Source: Sphingobium sufflavum (GTDB taxonomy: Bacteria; Pseudomonadota; Alphaproteobacteria; Sphingomonadales; Sphingomonadaceae). From it: DNA of 64,000 bases. Position numbers and translations under genes: made by a program. The stretch is taken from assembly GCF_021403115.1 (NCBI RefSeq), contig NZ_JAJSSH010000008.1, positions 161,358-225,357 of the forward strand, in the 5' to 3' direction. This document shows, piece by piece, positions 42,815 through 52,179 of this stretch. Each line of letters starts with the position of its first letter. Within the stretch, counting starts at the first letter, position 1. The notes under the pieces are model-generated. The model saw only the letters and a program-made list of their open reading frames with translations, was not told the DNA's origin and did no database searches.

Positions 42815-44533
42815 TCACTCCGCCGCCCGCGCATTGCCCGTGCGCTCGGCAATGTCGTTGGCCGCGACATAGCCAAAGGTCATGGCCGGACCGATGGTAC
42901 CGCCCGCACCCGGATAGACATTGCCGAACGGGTTGCCGGAGCAATTGCCTGCCGCATAGAGGTTGGGAATCGGCTTGCCTTCCCCGTCCAGCACGCGGGC
43001 GCGGGCGTCGGCGCGGATACCGCCCTTCGTACCCAGATCGCCATTGTTGATCGGCACCGCATAATAGGGCGCGGTGTCGATGGGGCCGAGGTTGGGGTTG
43101 GGCGTGACGGTCGGGTCACCAAAAAACCGGTCGTAGATATTGCCGCCCCGACCGAACTCCGGGTCGACGCCGGTTTTCGCATAGCCGTTCATGTTGGCGA
43201 CTGTCCGGGCCAGCGCCGCCACCGGCACGTTGATCTTGGCCGCCAGCGCCTCCACCGTGTCGGCGCGCCAGACATAATGGTCCCACCAGTCGGCGGGGAT
43301 TTTCCGGTCCGGCGTATGGACGGTCGGCATCAGGCCGCCCGCGCTGAACTTGCGGCGGAACTTGGCGTCGAAGATCAGCCAGCAGGGCATGTTCGTCCCG
43401 GTCGCCAGATGGTCGCGCACCATCGCCTGTCCGAAACTGTCATAGCCCGTCGCCTCGTCCACGAAGCGCACACCGTTGCGGTTGACGCACACGCTCCACG
43501 GACGGCCCACGTCGAACGCCGCCTGATGGATTTCGTGGAAGTTGGAGGCATTGGGCATGGGCAGGGTCATGGTGGGTATCCACCAGCCTTCCTCCGTATG
43601 TTCGGTCGACGCGCCGATCTTTTCCGCGGCGATCAGGGCCTCACCGCGATTCGCGTCTTCGGGCGTGCTGCTGTGCCGGGTCATGCCGGGCACCGGATAG
43701 AAACGATCCCGCAATTGCTGGTTCCACTCGAACCCGCCCGCCGCCAGGATCACACCATGGCGCGCCTGAATGTCGTACCGCCGCCCGTGGCTGCTGACCG
43801 TGACGCCGGTGACGGTGCCAGACGCATCCACGGCCAGTTCCTCCAGCCCCGTCTCCAGCCGCAGTTCGATGCCCCGGTCGAAGACCTGCTTGAACACCGC
43901 CCCCATCAACGCCGCGCCCTGCGTAAAGCGCCGGTCGCGGCCCGACAGCCTGCGCGTCGAAAAATCCGTCCAGTAGCGGGTGATCATCTTCGCCGCCGTG
44001 CCCCGCCAGCCCTTGTGCTGCATCATCAGCGAGAAGGTCTCGGTCAGGTCCATCGTGTAGCGGTGGAACAGCTTGAAGCGGTTATATTGCTCCCGCATCA
44101 GATAATAGCGGTCGTCGCCCAGTCGCCGCCCGTCGAATGTCGGCGCAATGACGGAACGGTCGGCGCGGGCGCCGGGCTTGTCCGGGAAATAGTCGGGCCA
44201 TGCCGCCGCCATCACCTCCACGCCCGTGCTCTTCAGATAGCGCAGCATCTTCGGCGCTTCATCGACATAGGCGTGCAGCCGTTCCGGATTGACCGGGCCG
44301 CTGGTGACGGCGGCCAGATAGTCCAGCACCTGCTCCCGGCTGTCGCCTTCCTGATTGAGGCCATGATTGGGAATCCACATCACCCCGCCGGACGTCGCGG
44401 AGGTGCCGCCGAACTTGTGCGCCTTTTCGATGAGCAGCACCGACAACCCATTGTCCGCCGACCGCAGCGCCGCCATCGCGCCCGCCGCCCCCGACCCGAC
44501 GACCACCACGTCATAGCTTTGCGCTTCGCTCAC
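42815..44533 (-). CDS. FAD-dependent ketosteroid-dehydrogenase-like oxidoreductase
   Basis: A 572-residue flavoprotein of the fumarate-reductase/3-ketosteroid dehydrogenase superfamily. The FAD site is VVVVGSGAAGAMAALRSADNG with EKAHKFGGTSATSGG, and the C-terminal FAD motif is NLYAAGNCSGNPFGNVYPGAGGTIGPAM. The length matches KstD enzymes. The GTG start with GAGAGG five bases ahead is preferred to an upstream ATG that would add a basic 40-residue tail. Substrate is inferred only from the family. Confidence 0.88.
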   Translation of the reverse strand: MSEAQSYDVVVVGSGAAGAMAALRSADNGLSVLLIEKAHKFGGTSATSGGVMWIPNHGLNQEGDSREQVLDYLAAVTSGPVNPERLHAYVDEAPKMLRYLKSTGVEVMAAAWPDYFPDKPGARADRSVIAPTFDGRRLGDDRYYLMREQYNRFKLFHRYTMDLTETFSLMMQHKGWRGTAAKMITRYWTDFSTRRLSGRDRRFTQGAALMGAVFKQVFDRGIELRLETGLEELAVDASGTVTGVTVSSHGRRYDIQARHGVILAAGGFEWNQQLRDRFYPVPGMTRHSSTPEDANRGEALIAAEKIGASTEHTEEGWWIPTMTLPMPNASNFHEIHQAAFDVGRPWSVCVNRNGVRFVDEATGYDSFGQAMVRDHLATGTNMPCWLIFDAKFRRKFSAGGLMPTVHTPDRKIPADWWDHYVWRADTVEALAAKINVPVAALARTVANMNGYAKTGVDPEFGRGGNIYDRFFGDPTVTPNPNLGPIDTAPYYAVPINNGDLGTKGGIRADARARVLDGEGKPIPNLYAAGNCSGNPFGNVYPGAGGTIGPAMTFGYVAANDIAERTGNARAAE

Positions 44534-44715
44534 GACTGCCTCTCCCCTGCCGGTACGCCCGGCGATGCCCGCCGACATATCGACGCTGGGCCGATCAATC
44601 GAAATGACCCGCGCGGCAGCGGCTTTTGCTTTGGCGGGCGAGAGTGCGCCCAACGCATTGCGCCAACCCGCCGGGCACGCAAGGTGGGACCGAACGACCC
44701 CGATGAGAGCAGGCG

Positions 44716-45030
44716 ATGAGCGATAGACATTATGTCCCGGTGGCGAATGTGGAGGATGTGCCGGCGGGCAAGGTCAAGCTGGTGGAGGTAGCGGGAAAGC
44801 CCATCCTGCTATGCCATACGAAGGACCGCATCTTCGCCGTCATCAACAAGTGCAGCCATGCGGACGAGAAGCTGGAGTGCGGGCGGATGAAGGCGGGCTG
44901 GATCGCCTGCCCCGTCCATGGCGCGCGCTTCAACCTGGAGACGGGCGCGCCGATGAACCCGCCCGCGACCCAGCCGATCGAGACGTTCGCGGTCAGGATC
45001 GTGGGCGACAGGATCGAGGTGGAGGTCTGA
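44716..45030 (+). CDS. Rieske-type ferredoxin
   Basis: A 104-residue small Rieske [2Fe-2S] protein, cluster ligands CSH and CPVHG. In this family it carries electrons to ring-hydroxylating oxygenases or is the small subunit of related reductases. Divergent from the flavoprotein gene. A likely donor for the Rieske oxygenase 12 kb away, unproven. Confidence 0.92.
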   Translation: MSDRHYVPVANVEDVPAGKVKLVEVAGKPILLCHTKDRIFAVINKCSHADEKLECGRMKAGWIACPVHGARFNLETGAPMNPPATQPIETFAVRIVGDRIEVEV

Positions 45031-45167
45031 TCCGGCCCCTCCGCCCGGCCTCCTTTCCCGCTACGCCATGGCGTTTATGGAGGACGAAACCCTCCCCACT
45101 CTTGCCAAAGGCCCCCGGTCCGTGAAACAGGGCGTCAGTTGTCGGCCAGAGGGAATATGGAGGAGTG

Positions 45168-46367
45168 ATGGCGGAGGCTTCCGAACTCGAAACGCTGCGT
45201 AATGAGGTGCGTGCATGGCTTGTCGCCAATGCGCCTGCGACGTGGCGGCAGGAGTCCATTGACCCGGACGCCTTCTTCCGTATCCAGCGCGACTGGTTCC
45301 TGAAACTGGTCGAGGGCGGCTATGCCGTGCCCCACTGGCCCGCGGAATGGCCGGGCGGCGGACGCTCGCTGGCCGAGCAGAAGGTGATCTATGAGGAGAT
45401 GGCCCGCGCCGACACGCCGCGCCTCCTCCTGTCCTTCGTCTCCACCTATCATGCCGCCTCCACCATCCTGGAATGCGCGAGCAAGGAGCAGCAGGAACGC
45501 TATCTCCCCGCCATACTGAAGGGCGAGACCTGGTGCCAGGGCTTCTCCGAGCCGGGCGCGGGATCGGACCTTGCGGGCCTGCGCTGCCGTGCGGAACGGC
45601 GCGGCGACGTCTATGTCATCAACGGCCAGAAAATCTGGTCCACCATCGCCCAATATGCCGACAAGTGCCTCCTCCTCGTCCGCACCAGCAACGAGAAGGC
45701 GAAGCAGGCGGGCATGACCTTCCTGCTGTGCGACATGAAGACGCCCGGCATCACCGTGCGTCCGATCAACCAGATCCATGGCGACGAGGAATTTGCCGAA
45801 ATCTTCTTCGACGAGGTGGAAATCCCCGTCAGCGAGCGGATCGGCGCGGAAGGCGATGGCTGGGCCGTGGCACAGGCGACGCTGGCGTCCGAGCGCGGCC
45901 TGACCCTGCTGGAACTGTCGGAGCGGATGCGCGGCGCGCTGGTGCGTATCGCGACCTTGATCCGCGACACCGGGCGGCTCGACGATGCGGGCGTCATGCG
46001 CGATTTCGGTCGCCTCGCGACCAGCGTGGACGCCACCTGCGCCCTCGCCGACCAGTTCCTGGCATGGCGCATCGCGGGTGAGGAGCAGGTCGGGCAGGCG
46101 AGCCTCATCAAGCTGCGCTACTCCCGCGTGCTGCGCGAGTTTACGCTGCTGGGCCTGCGCCTCGATGACATGGACGCGCAGTATCATGCGCCCATCACCT
46201 TTGGCGGCGGCATGGAAACCGGCAACTGGATGGCCGATTTCATGAACAGCTATGCCTGGACCATCGCGGGCGGCAGCGACGAGGTACAGCGCAACATCAT
46301 CTCCGAGCGGATGCTGGCCATGCCGCGCGAACCGAAGAACTGGACGATTCAGGGAGACGCCGCATGA
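45168..46367 (+). CDS. Acyl-CoA dehydrogenase, large subunit type
   Basis: A 399-residue acyl-CoA dehydrogenase with WPAEWPGGGRSLAEQKVIYE, CQGFSEPGAGSDLAGLRCRA, QKIWSTIAQYADKCLLLVRT and the C-terminal IAGGSDEVQRNIISERML. ATG chosen next to GGAGG; an in-frame GTG one codon upstream is the alternative. It overlaps its partner by 4 bp and mirrors the pair at 39799-41870. Confidence 0.92.
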   Translation: MAEASELETLRNEVRAWLVANAPATWRQESIDPDAFFRIQRDWFLKLVEGGYAVPHWPAEWPGGGRSLAEQKVIYEEMARADTPRLLLSFVSTYHAASTILECASKEQQERYLPAILKGETWCQGFSEPGAGSDLAGLRCRAERRGDVYVINGQKIWSTIAQYADKCLLLVRTSNEKAKQAGMTFLLCDMKTPGITVRPINQIHGDEEFAEIFFDEVEIPVSERIGAEGDGWAVAQATLASERGLTLLELSERMRGALVRIATLIRDTGRLDDAGVMRDFGRLATSVDATCALADQFLAWRIAGEEQVGQASLIKLRYSRVLREFTLLGLRLDDMDAQYHAPITFGGGMETGNWMADFMNSYAWTIAGGSDEVQRNIISERMLAMPREPKNWTIQGDAA

Positions 46368-47398
46368 GCGACGACAGCATCGGCCGGGCGGAATTGCAGG
46401 ACGCCGCCCGCAAGGCTTTTGGCGAGGGCGGCCTCGGTCAGGATCCCGCCACGATCTGGGATCTGATCGTGGAGATGGGCTGGCTGGGCATGACCGTGCC
46501 GGAGGAACTGGGTGGTCTGGGCCTTGGCGCGGAAGCGCAGGGCGTCATCCATTTCGAACTCGGCCGCATCCTCGCCCCCGGTCCCGTCGCCGCGCATATG
46601 ATGGTGATCGAAGCGCTGGTGAAGGCCGGTCGGCAGGATCTGATCGAGCGGGCCGTGGCCGGTGAACTGATGACCGGATCGCTGCGCTTCGCCACCGCGA
46701 CCGAAGCCGGCGGCACCCTGTCCGGCACGCTGAACGCCGTGCCCGACGCCGACACCGCCAGCGAACTGCTGGTCGTGACGGATTCGCGCGTGCTGCTGCT
46801 CCCCATCGGCACCAACGGCATCACCCTGACCGAGCGTCCGCTGTGGGACAAGAGCCGCCGCCTGTTCGACGTCACCCTGTCCGGCGTCAGCGCGGACGCG
46901 GGCGTGGAACTGGCCGGCAGCAACACGGCCAGCGACCTTGTCGCCGCGCTCAAGGCGCACCTGCTGTTCGCCCTGTCGGCGGATTCGCTGGGCGGCGCGG
47001 AGGCGGCGCTGGACATGTCGGTCGAATATCTCAAGACCCGGCGGCAGTTCGACCGCCCGCTGGCCATGTTCCAGGCGCTCAAGCATCGCGCGGCGGACAT
47101 GAAGACCATCCTCGCGAGCGCGGAAGCCCTGTTGTGGACCCACGCCAGCGAGGGCCGCACCGCCCCCGTCACCCAGCCGGTCAAGGCGGGCGCGCTGAAG
47201 GCGCATGCCGCCCGCGTCTATCATGCGATCACGGAGGAAGCGGTCCAATTCCACGGCGGCATCGGCCTGACCGAGGAGCATCAGTGCCACCTCTACCTCA
47301 AGCGCGCGACGCTGAACGAGGCGCTGGGTGGCGGCGCGGACCTGTGGGAGGAACAGGCCGGACGGCAGATCGCGGCGGCCTTGCTCGCCACTGCCTGA
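46364..47398 (+). CDS. Acyl-CoA dehydrogenase, small subunit type
   Basis: A 344-residue acyl-CoA dehydrogenase with MTVPEELGGLGLGAEAQGVIHFELGR and the C-terminal QFHGGIGLTEEHQCHLYLKRA. Shorter than catalytic homotetrameric forms; likely the partner subunit of an alpha2-beta2 enzyme with the preceding gene. The ATG overlaps the upstream stop as ATGA. Confidence 0.9.
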   Translation: MSDDSIGRAELQDAARKAFGEGGLGQDPATIWDLIVEMGWLGMTVPEELGGLGLGAEAQGVIHFELGRILAPGPVAAHMMVIEALVKAGRQDLIERAVAGELMTGSLRFATATEAGGTLSGTLNAVPDADTASELLVVTDSRVLLLPIGTNGITLTERPLWDKSRRLFDVTLSGVSADAGVELAGSNTASDLVAALKAHLLFALSADSLGGAEAALDMSVEYLKTRRQFDRPLAMFQALKHRAADMKTILASAEALLWTHASEGRTAPVTQPVKAGALKAHAARVYHAITEEAVQFHGGIGLTEEHQCHLYLKRATLNEALGGGADLWEEQAGRQIAAALLATA

Positions 47399-47420
47399 CT
47401 CTTTCGCGACGACAAACAGA

Positions 47421-47454
47421 GAAAGGCCCGCCCTCGCAAGCGAGCGGGCCTTTC
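47421..47454. terminator. Bidirectional terminator between convergent genes
   Basis: GAAAGGCCCGC and GCGGGCCTTTC form a perfect 11-bp stem with a 12-nt loop between the dehydrogenase gene and the GST gene. Confidence 0.8.
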
Positions 47455-47518
47455 TCATGGCCGGATGACCATCCGTGCCGGACAGGACGAAACGCCCTCT
47501 CCGTCTACAAGTCAGGCG

Positions 47519-48394
47519 TCACTCGCCCGCGACCAGCTTGTCCTGCGTGCGCGTATCGAAATCGCTGGCGTCATGCCGCTCATGCAACTGGAACTCTTCC
47601 GGCCCGGTCGCGCGATTAACCATGCGGCCGCGCTGCACCGCTGGCCGCGCCTTCACCTCTTCCGCCCAGCGGACGAGATTTTTGTAGCTGCCCGTGTCGA
47701 GGAATTCCGACGCGCCATAACTGTTCTCGGTATGCAACTGGCCGTACCAGGGCCAGATCGCCATGTCCGCGATGCTATACGCCTCGCCCGCGATATAACG
47801 GTTTTCCGCCAGTTGCCGGTCGAGCACGTCCAGTTGGCGCTTGGCCTCCATCGCATAGCGGTTTATGGCATATTCGATCTTGGTCGGCGCATAGGCGTAG
47901 AAATGCCCGAAGCCGCCACCCAAAAAGGGCGCGCTGCCCATCTGCCAGAACAGCCAGTTGATGACCTCCGTCCGGCCGTCGAGGTCGGCGGGGATGAAGG
48001 CGCCGAACTTGTCCGCCAGATAGAGCAGGATCGACCCGGATTCGAACACCCGGCGCGGGGTCGGGCCGCTGCGGTCCATCAGCGCCGGAATCTTGCTGTT
48101 GGGATTCACGTCGACAAAGCCACTGCCGAACTGCGCGCCCTCCGCGATGCGGATCAGCCAGGCGTCATATTCCGCCCCCGCATGGCCCGCCGCCAGCAAT
48201 TCCTCCAGCATGATCGTGGCCTTCACCCCGTTGGGCGTGGCGAGCGAATAAAGCTGGAACGGATGCTGGCCCACCGGCAGGTCCGCATCATGCGTCGCAC
48301 CGGCGACCGGGCGGTTGATGGCGGCAAAGGCCCCGCCACTCTCGCTGTCCCAGGTCCAAATCCGCGGGGGTACATAGTCGGTCTGTTCGCTCAT
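47519..48394 (-). CDS. yghU: Glutathione-dependent disulfide-bond oxidoreductase (YghU-like GST)
   Basis: A 291-residue glutathione transferase of the Nu class. PFQLYSLATPNGVKATIMLEELL, NPNSKIPALMD and FESGSILLYLADKFG form the thioredoxin-like glutathione site; YIAGEAYSIADMAIWPWYG is the helical-domain signature. Nu-class members reduce disulfides and organic peroxides using two glutathiones. Convergent with the dehydrogenase genes; role in the catabolic region unproven. Confidence 0.92.
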   Translation of the reverse strand: MSEQTDYVPPRIWTWDSESGGAFAAINRPVAGATHDADLPVGQHPFQLYSLATPNGVKATIMLEELLAAGHAGAEYDAWLIRIAEGAQFGSGFVDVNPNSKIPALMDRSGPTPRRVFESGSILLYLADKFGAFIPADLDGRTEVINWLFWQMGSAPFLGGGFGHFYAYAPTKIEYAINRYAMEAKRQLDVLDRQLAENRYIAGEAYSIADMAIWPWYGQLHTENSYGASEFLDTGSYKNLVRWAEEVKARPAVQRGRMVNRATGPEEFQLHERHDASDFDTRTQDKLVAGE

Positions 48395-48601
48395 CGGGAA
48401 GACGCTCCTGCCTGAAATCGCGCCTCATGTGGGATCGCAGGCGGGTCGGGAAAAGGCCGTCGTGCAAATTACTGCCAGACAAGCAACGACCCGCCCCGCC
48501 AACAGGCGCAATGTCCTTTTGACAAGCAGGCAGCGGGGCAATAGGCGACCGCCCATCCAAGACCAGCCATGCCGATGCGGCGGCTCAGGGGAGCGACGAG
48601 A

Positions 48602-49351
48602 ATGAAACAACTGATCGCCTTCGATCTGGACGGCACCCTGGCCGAGAGCAAGCAGGCGCTGAAGCCCGACATGGGACAGGCGCTGGCCGACCTGCTGACC
48701 GTCGCGCATGTCGCCGTCATCTCCGGCGGCGACTGGCCGCAATTCCAGAAACAGGTCGCCAGCCAGTTGCCGGACCGCGCCGACCTGTCCCGCCTGTGGC
48801 TGATGCCCACGACCGGCACCAAGCTCTACACCCATCGCGACGGCCAATGGTCCACCGTCTATGCCGAACTTTTCTCCGACGAGGAAAAGGCGACGATCAT
48901 ACGCGAATTCGGGGCCTCGCTCGACGCGACCGGTTTCCAGCCGGAGCAATTGTGGGGCGAACGGATCGAGGATCGCGGCAGCCAGATCACCTTCTCCGCA
49001 CTCGGCCAGCAGGCCCCCATCGAGGCGAAGGAAAGCTGGGATCCGGACTTTGCCAAGCGCAAGATCATCCAGGCCGACCTGCGCACCCGCTTGCCCGGCC
49101 TCGCCATCAACATGGGCGGCGCGACCTCCATCGACATCACGCGCGAAGGCGTGGACAAGGGCTATGGCCTCAAGAAGCTGCGCGACCATAGCGGCATTGC
49201 GCTGGACCGGATGCTCTTCATCGGCGACGCCATCTTTCCCGGCGGCAATGACTATCCCGCCAAGGAAATCGGCCTGGACACCGTGCGCGTACGCGACCCG
49301 CAGGATACGCTGGGCGTGATTGCCGCCATCGTGGCGTGCCAGAAGGACTGA
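48602..49351 (+). CDS. HAD-superfamily phosphatase, type IIB
   Basis: A 249-residue HAD hydrolase. Motif I is FDLDGTLAES with nucleophile and acid/base Asp, motif II lies in VISGGDW, motif III is the Lys of GYGLKKL and motif IV is FIGDAIFPGGND. The cap resembles the phosphomannomutase/Cof-type IIB group; it may be a sugar phosphatase. The ATG at 48602 has GGAG eight bases ahead. Confidence 0.88.
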   Translation: MKQLIAFDLDGTLAESKQALKPDMGQALADLLTVAHVAVISGGDWPQFQKQVASQLPDRADLSRLWLMPTTGTKLYTHRDGQWSTVYAELFSDEEKATIIREFGASLDATGFQPEQLWGERIEDRGSQITFSALGQQAPIEAKESWDPDFAKRKIIQADLRTRLPGLAINMGGATSIDITREGVDKGYGLKKLRDHSGIALDRMLFIGDAIFPGGNDYPAKEIGLDTVRVRDPQDTLGVIAAIVACQKD

Positions 49352-49475
49352 CCGGTCTGCGGGCGGAAAGCGGGGCTTAGGCGGGGCTGCTCAGGCTGGC
49401 AGCCAGCCCCCATCCACGCCTCCCCCGAAATGACGGTCAGGGGAACAGGAAACCCCGTCCCCAAAACCGATCAGA

Positions 49476-52100
49476 TCAGCCGTCGGCGTCAGCCTTCTTC
49501 GCGGCAGGCTTCTTCACCGCCGCCTTCTTCGCCGCAGGCTTTTTCGCCGGGGCCTTTTTCGCAGCCCCGGTCTCACCCGTCGCCTTCTCGGCGGCGGCCT
49601 TCTTTGCCGGAGCTTTCTTCTTCGCAGGGGCCTTCTTTTTGCCCTTTGGCGGCCCCTTGGCGGCGCGATCGTCGATCAACTGGGCCGCCTCCTCCAGCGT
49701 CAGCGCCTCTTGGTCGATGCTCTTGGGGATGGTCGCGTTGGTTTCGCCATCGGTGACATAGGCGCCAAAGCGGCCCGCCATCAGCTTGATCTCCGCCTCC
49801 GTGCGGGGATGGTTGCCCAATATCTTGAGCGGCTCCTGCTTGCTCCTCCCCGGCCCGCGCGCGGCGGCCTCGGCCAGCTTGACGACGGCCGCGTTCATGC
49901 CCGTCTCGAACACCTCCGCCGTTCCCGACAGCTTCGCATATTTGCCGTCATGCGACAGATAGGGGCCGAAACGGCCGATGCTGGCGGTGATCGGCTTACC
50001 AGATTCGGGATGGTCGCCGATGGTCCGGGGCAGGCTCAGCAGCTTGGACGCCCAGTCCAGCGTCAGTTCGCCATCGGGCAAGTCCTTGGGGATGGACGCG
50101 CGCTTGGCCTCCTTGCCCTCGCCCATCTCGATATAGGGACCGAAGCGGCCGGATTTCCTGGTGATGTCCTGCCCGGTCACCGGATCCTGACCCAGTACTT
50201 CCGGCCCGGCATCGGCGCCGTCGCTGCCGCCGGGCTGGCCGAACTTGCGGGTGAACTTGCACTCCGGGTAGTTGGAGCAGGCGATGAACGCGCCGAACTT
50301 ACCTCCGCGCAGGGCCAGCTTGCCCTGATGGCACAGCGGACATTCGCGGGGATCGACCCCGTCGCCCTTGTCCGGGAACAGCATGGGCGCGAGGAACGTG
50401 TCCAGCTCCGCCGTCACCTCCGACGGCTTCTTGTCCATGATCTCCACGGTCTTGGGCTTGAAGTCGCGCCAGAACGCCTCCAGCACCGACTGCCAGTCGG
50501 CACGGCCGCCGGACACATCGTCGAGTTGGTCCTCCAGCCCGGCGGTGAAGTCATAGCTGACATAACGCTCGAAAAATCGTTCGAGGAAGGCCGTCACCAG
50601 ACGCCCGCTCTCCTCCGCAAAGAAGCGGTTCTTCTCGACCCGCACATAGTTGCGGTCCTTGAGCACCTGAAGCGTCGAGGCATAGGTGGACGGACGGCCG
50701 ATGCCCAACTCCTCCAGCCGCTTGACGAGGCTGGCCTCGCTGAAACGCGGCGGCGGCTGGGTGCTGTGCTGATCGGCGGTGACGCTCTTCTTCGCCGGGC
50801 TGTCGCCGGAGGAGAGGCGCGGCAGCAGCTTGCTGTCGTCATCCTCCGCATCGTCGCGGCCTTCCTCATACAGCGCCAGAAAGCCGGGGAAAAGCACGAC
50901 CTGACCCGTTGCGCGCAGGCCATGCTGCCCCGTGCCGTCGAGCAGTTCGATGGTGGTCCGCTCCAGCCGCGCGGCCGCCATCTGGCTAGCCATCGCGCGC
51001 TTGAAGATCAGATCGTACAGGCGCGCATGGTCGCCGGTGCCGACATGATCGCGGCTGAACTCCACGGGGCGGATCGCCTCATGGGCCTCCTGCGCATTCT
51101 TCGCCTTCGTCTGATACTGGCGCGGCTTGTCGGGCAGATAACCGCCGTCATAGCGCGCCTCGATCGCCTTGCGCGCGGCGGAGATGGCGCTGCCGTCCAT
51201 CTGCACGCCGTCGGTCCGCATATAGGTGATCGCGCCATCCTCATACAGATTCTGCGCGACCCGCATGGTGTGACTGGCCGAGAAGCCGAGCTTGCGCGCC
51301 GCCTCCTGTTGCAGGGTAGAGGTCGTAAAGGGCGGCGGAGGATTGCGGGTGAGCGGCTTCGTCTCGACACTCTCGACCGTGAAGCGGCCCGCCTCGACAT
51401 CCGCCTTGGCCTTGGCCGCGTCGCCGCCATTGCCGATGGACAGCCGGTCCAGCTTCTCGCCGCGCCAGCGGGTCAGCCGGGCGGTGAACTCCTGCCCGCC
51501 CTGCTCCATCACGGCGGCGACGGACCAATATTCCTGCGGCACGAAAGCCTCGATCTCGCGCTCGCGCTCCACGACCAACCGCAACGCGACGGACTGCACC
51601 CGGCCCGCCGACTTGGCGCCGGGCAGCTTGCGCCACAGCACCGGCGACAGGGTGAAGCCCACCAGATAATCGAGCGCCCGCCGCGCCTTATAGGCGTCGA
51701 TCAGGTCGGTATCCAGTTCGCGCGGCTTGGTCATCGCCTCCAGCACCGTCGCCTTGGTGATGGCGTTGAAGGTCACGCGGTCAACGACGGACGGCAAAGC
51801 CTTCTTGGCGCGCAGCACCTCCTGCACATGCCAGCTGATCGCCTCCCCTTCGCGATCAGGGTCGGTCGCGAGGATCAGGCGCGTGGCGGTCTTTGCCTCG
51901 TCGGTGATCGCCTTCAACTGGCGCGCCTTGTCGCCATAATTTTCCCAGGCCATCGCAAAGCCATCGTCGGGATCGACCGACCCGTCCTTGGCCGGCAGAT
52001 CACGGACATGGCCATAGGAGGCGAGGACGCGAAAGTCCTTGCCCAGATATTTTTCGATGGTCTTGGCCTTGGCCGGCGATTCTACGATGACGAGTTGCAT
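49476..52100 (-). CDS. topA: DNA topoisomerase I
   Basis: An 874-residue type IA topoisomerase that relaxes negative supercoils. It has an N-terminal TOPRIM domain (LVIVESPAKAKTIEKYLG, TDPDREGEAISWH), the active-site region with catalytic Tyr in GAITYMRTDG, one Cys4 zinc finger (CPLCHQGK, then CSNYPEC), several C-terminal repeats of the GRFGPY type and a Lys/Ala-rich tail (KKAPAKKPAAKKA). Start at MQLVIVESPAKAK; upstream ATGs add residues foreign to the family. Confidence 0.97.
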   Translation of the reverse strand: MQLVIVESPAKAKTIEKYLGKDFRVLASYGHVRDLPAKDGSVDPDDGFAMAWENYGDKARQLKAITDEAKTATRLILATDPDREGEAISWHVQEVLRAKKALPSVVDRVTFNAITKATVLEAMTKPRELDTDLIDAYKARRALDYLVGFTLSPVLWRKLPGAKSAGRVQSVALRLVVEREREIEAFVPQEYWSVAAVMEQGGQEFTARLTRWRGEKLDRLSIGNGGDAAKAKADVEAGRFTVESVETKPLTRNPPPPFTTSTLQQEAARKLGFSASHTMRVAQNLYEDGAITYMRTDGVQMDGSAISAARKAIEARYDGGYLPDKPRQYQTKAKNAQEAHEAIRPVEFSRDHVGTGDHARLYDLIFKRAMASQMAAARLERTTIELLDGTGQHGLRATGQVVLFPGFLALYEEGRDDAEDDDSKLLPRLSSGDSPAKKSVTADQHSTQPPPRFSEASLVKRLEELGIGRPSTYASTLQVLKDRNYVRVEKNRFFAEESGRLVTAFLERFFERYVSYDFTAGLEDQLDDVSGGRADWQSVLEAFWRDFKPKTVEIMDKKPSEVTAELDTFLAPMLFPDKGDGVDPRECPLCHQGKLALRGGKFGAFIACSNYPECKFTRKFGQPGGSDGADAGPEVLGQDPVTGQDITRKSGRFGPYIEMGEGKEAKRASIPKDLPDGELTLDWASKLLSLPRTIGDHPESGKPITASIGRFGPYLSHDGKYAKLSGTAEVFETGMNAAVVKLAEAAARGPGRSKQEPLKILGNHPRTEAEIKLMAGRFGAYVTDGETNATIPKSIDQEALTLEEAAQLIDDRAAKGPPKGKKKAPAKKKAPAKKAAAEKATGETGAAKKAPAKKPAAKKAAVKKPAAKKADADG

Positions 52101-52179
52101 GTGGCCCCGATACAGTCCCTTACGTGTACGCGCGAGGGTGAATGGCTCCGGGGCCACCCGTCAAGCGCATCCTGATCCA

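Noticed and set aside
49710..52175. An 821-codon plus-strand open frame opposite topA
   Set aside because: Antisense to a well-conserved topoisomerase; composition is that of a shadow frame.
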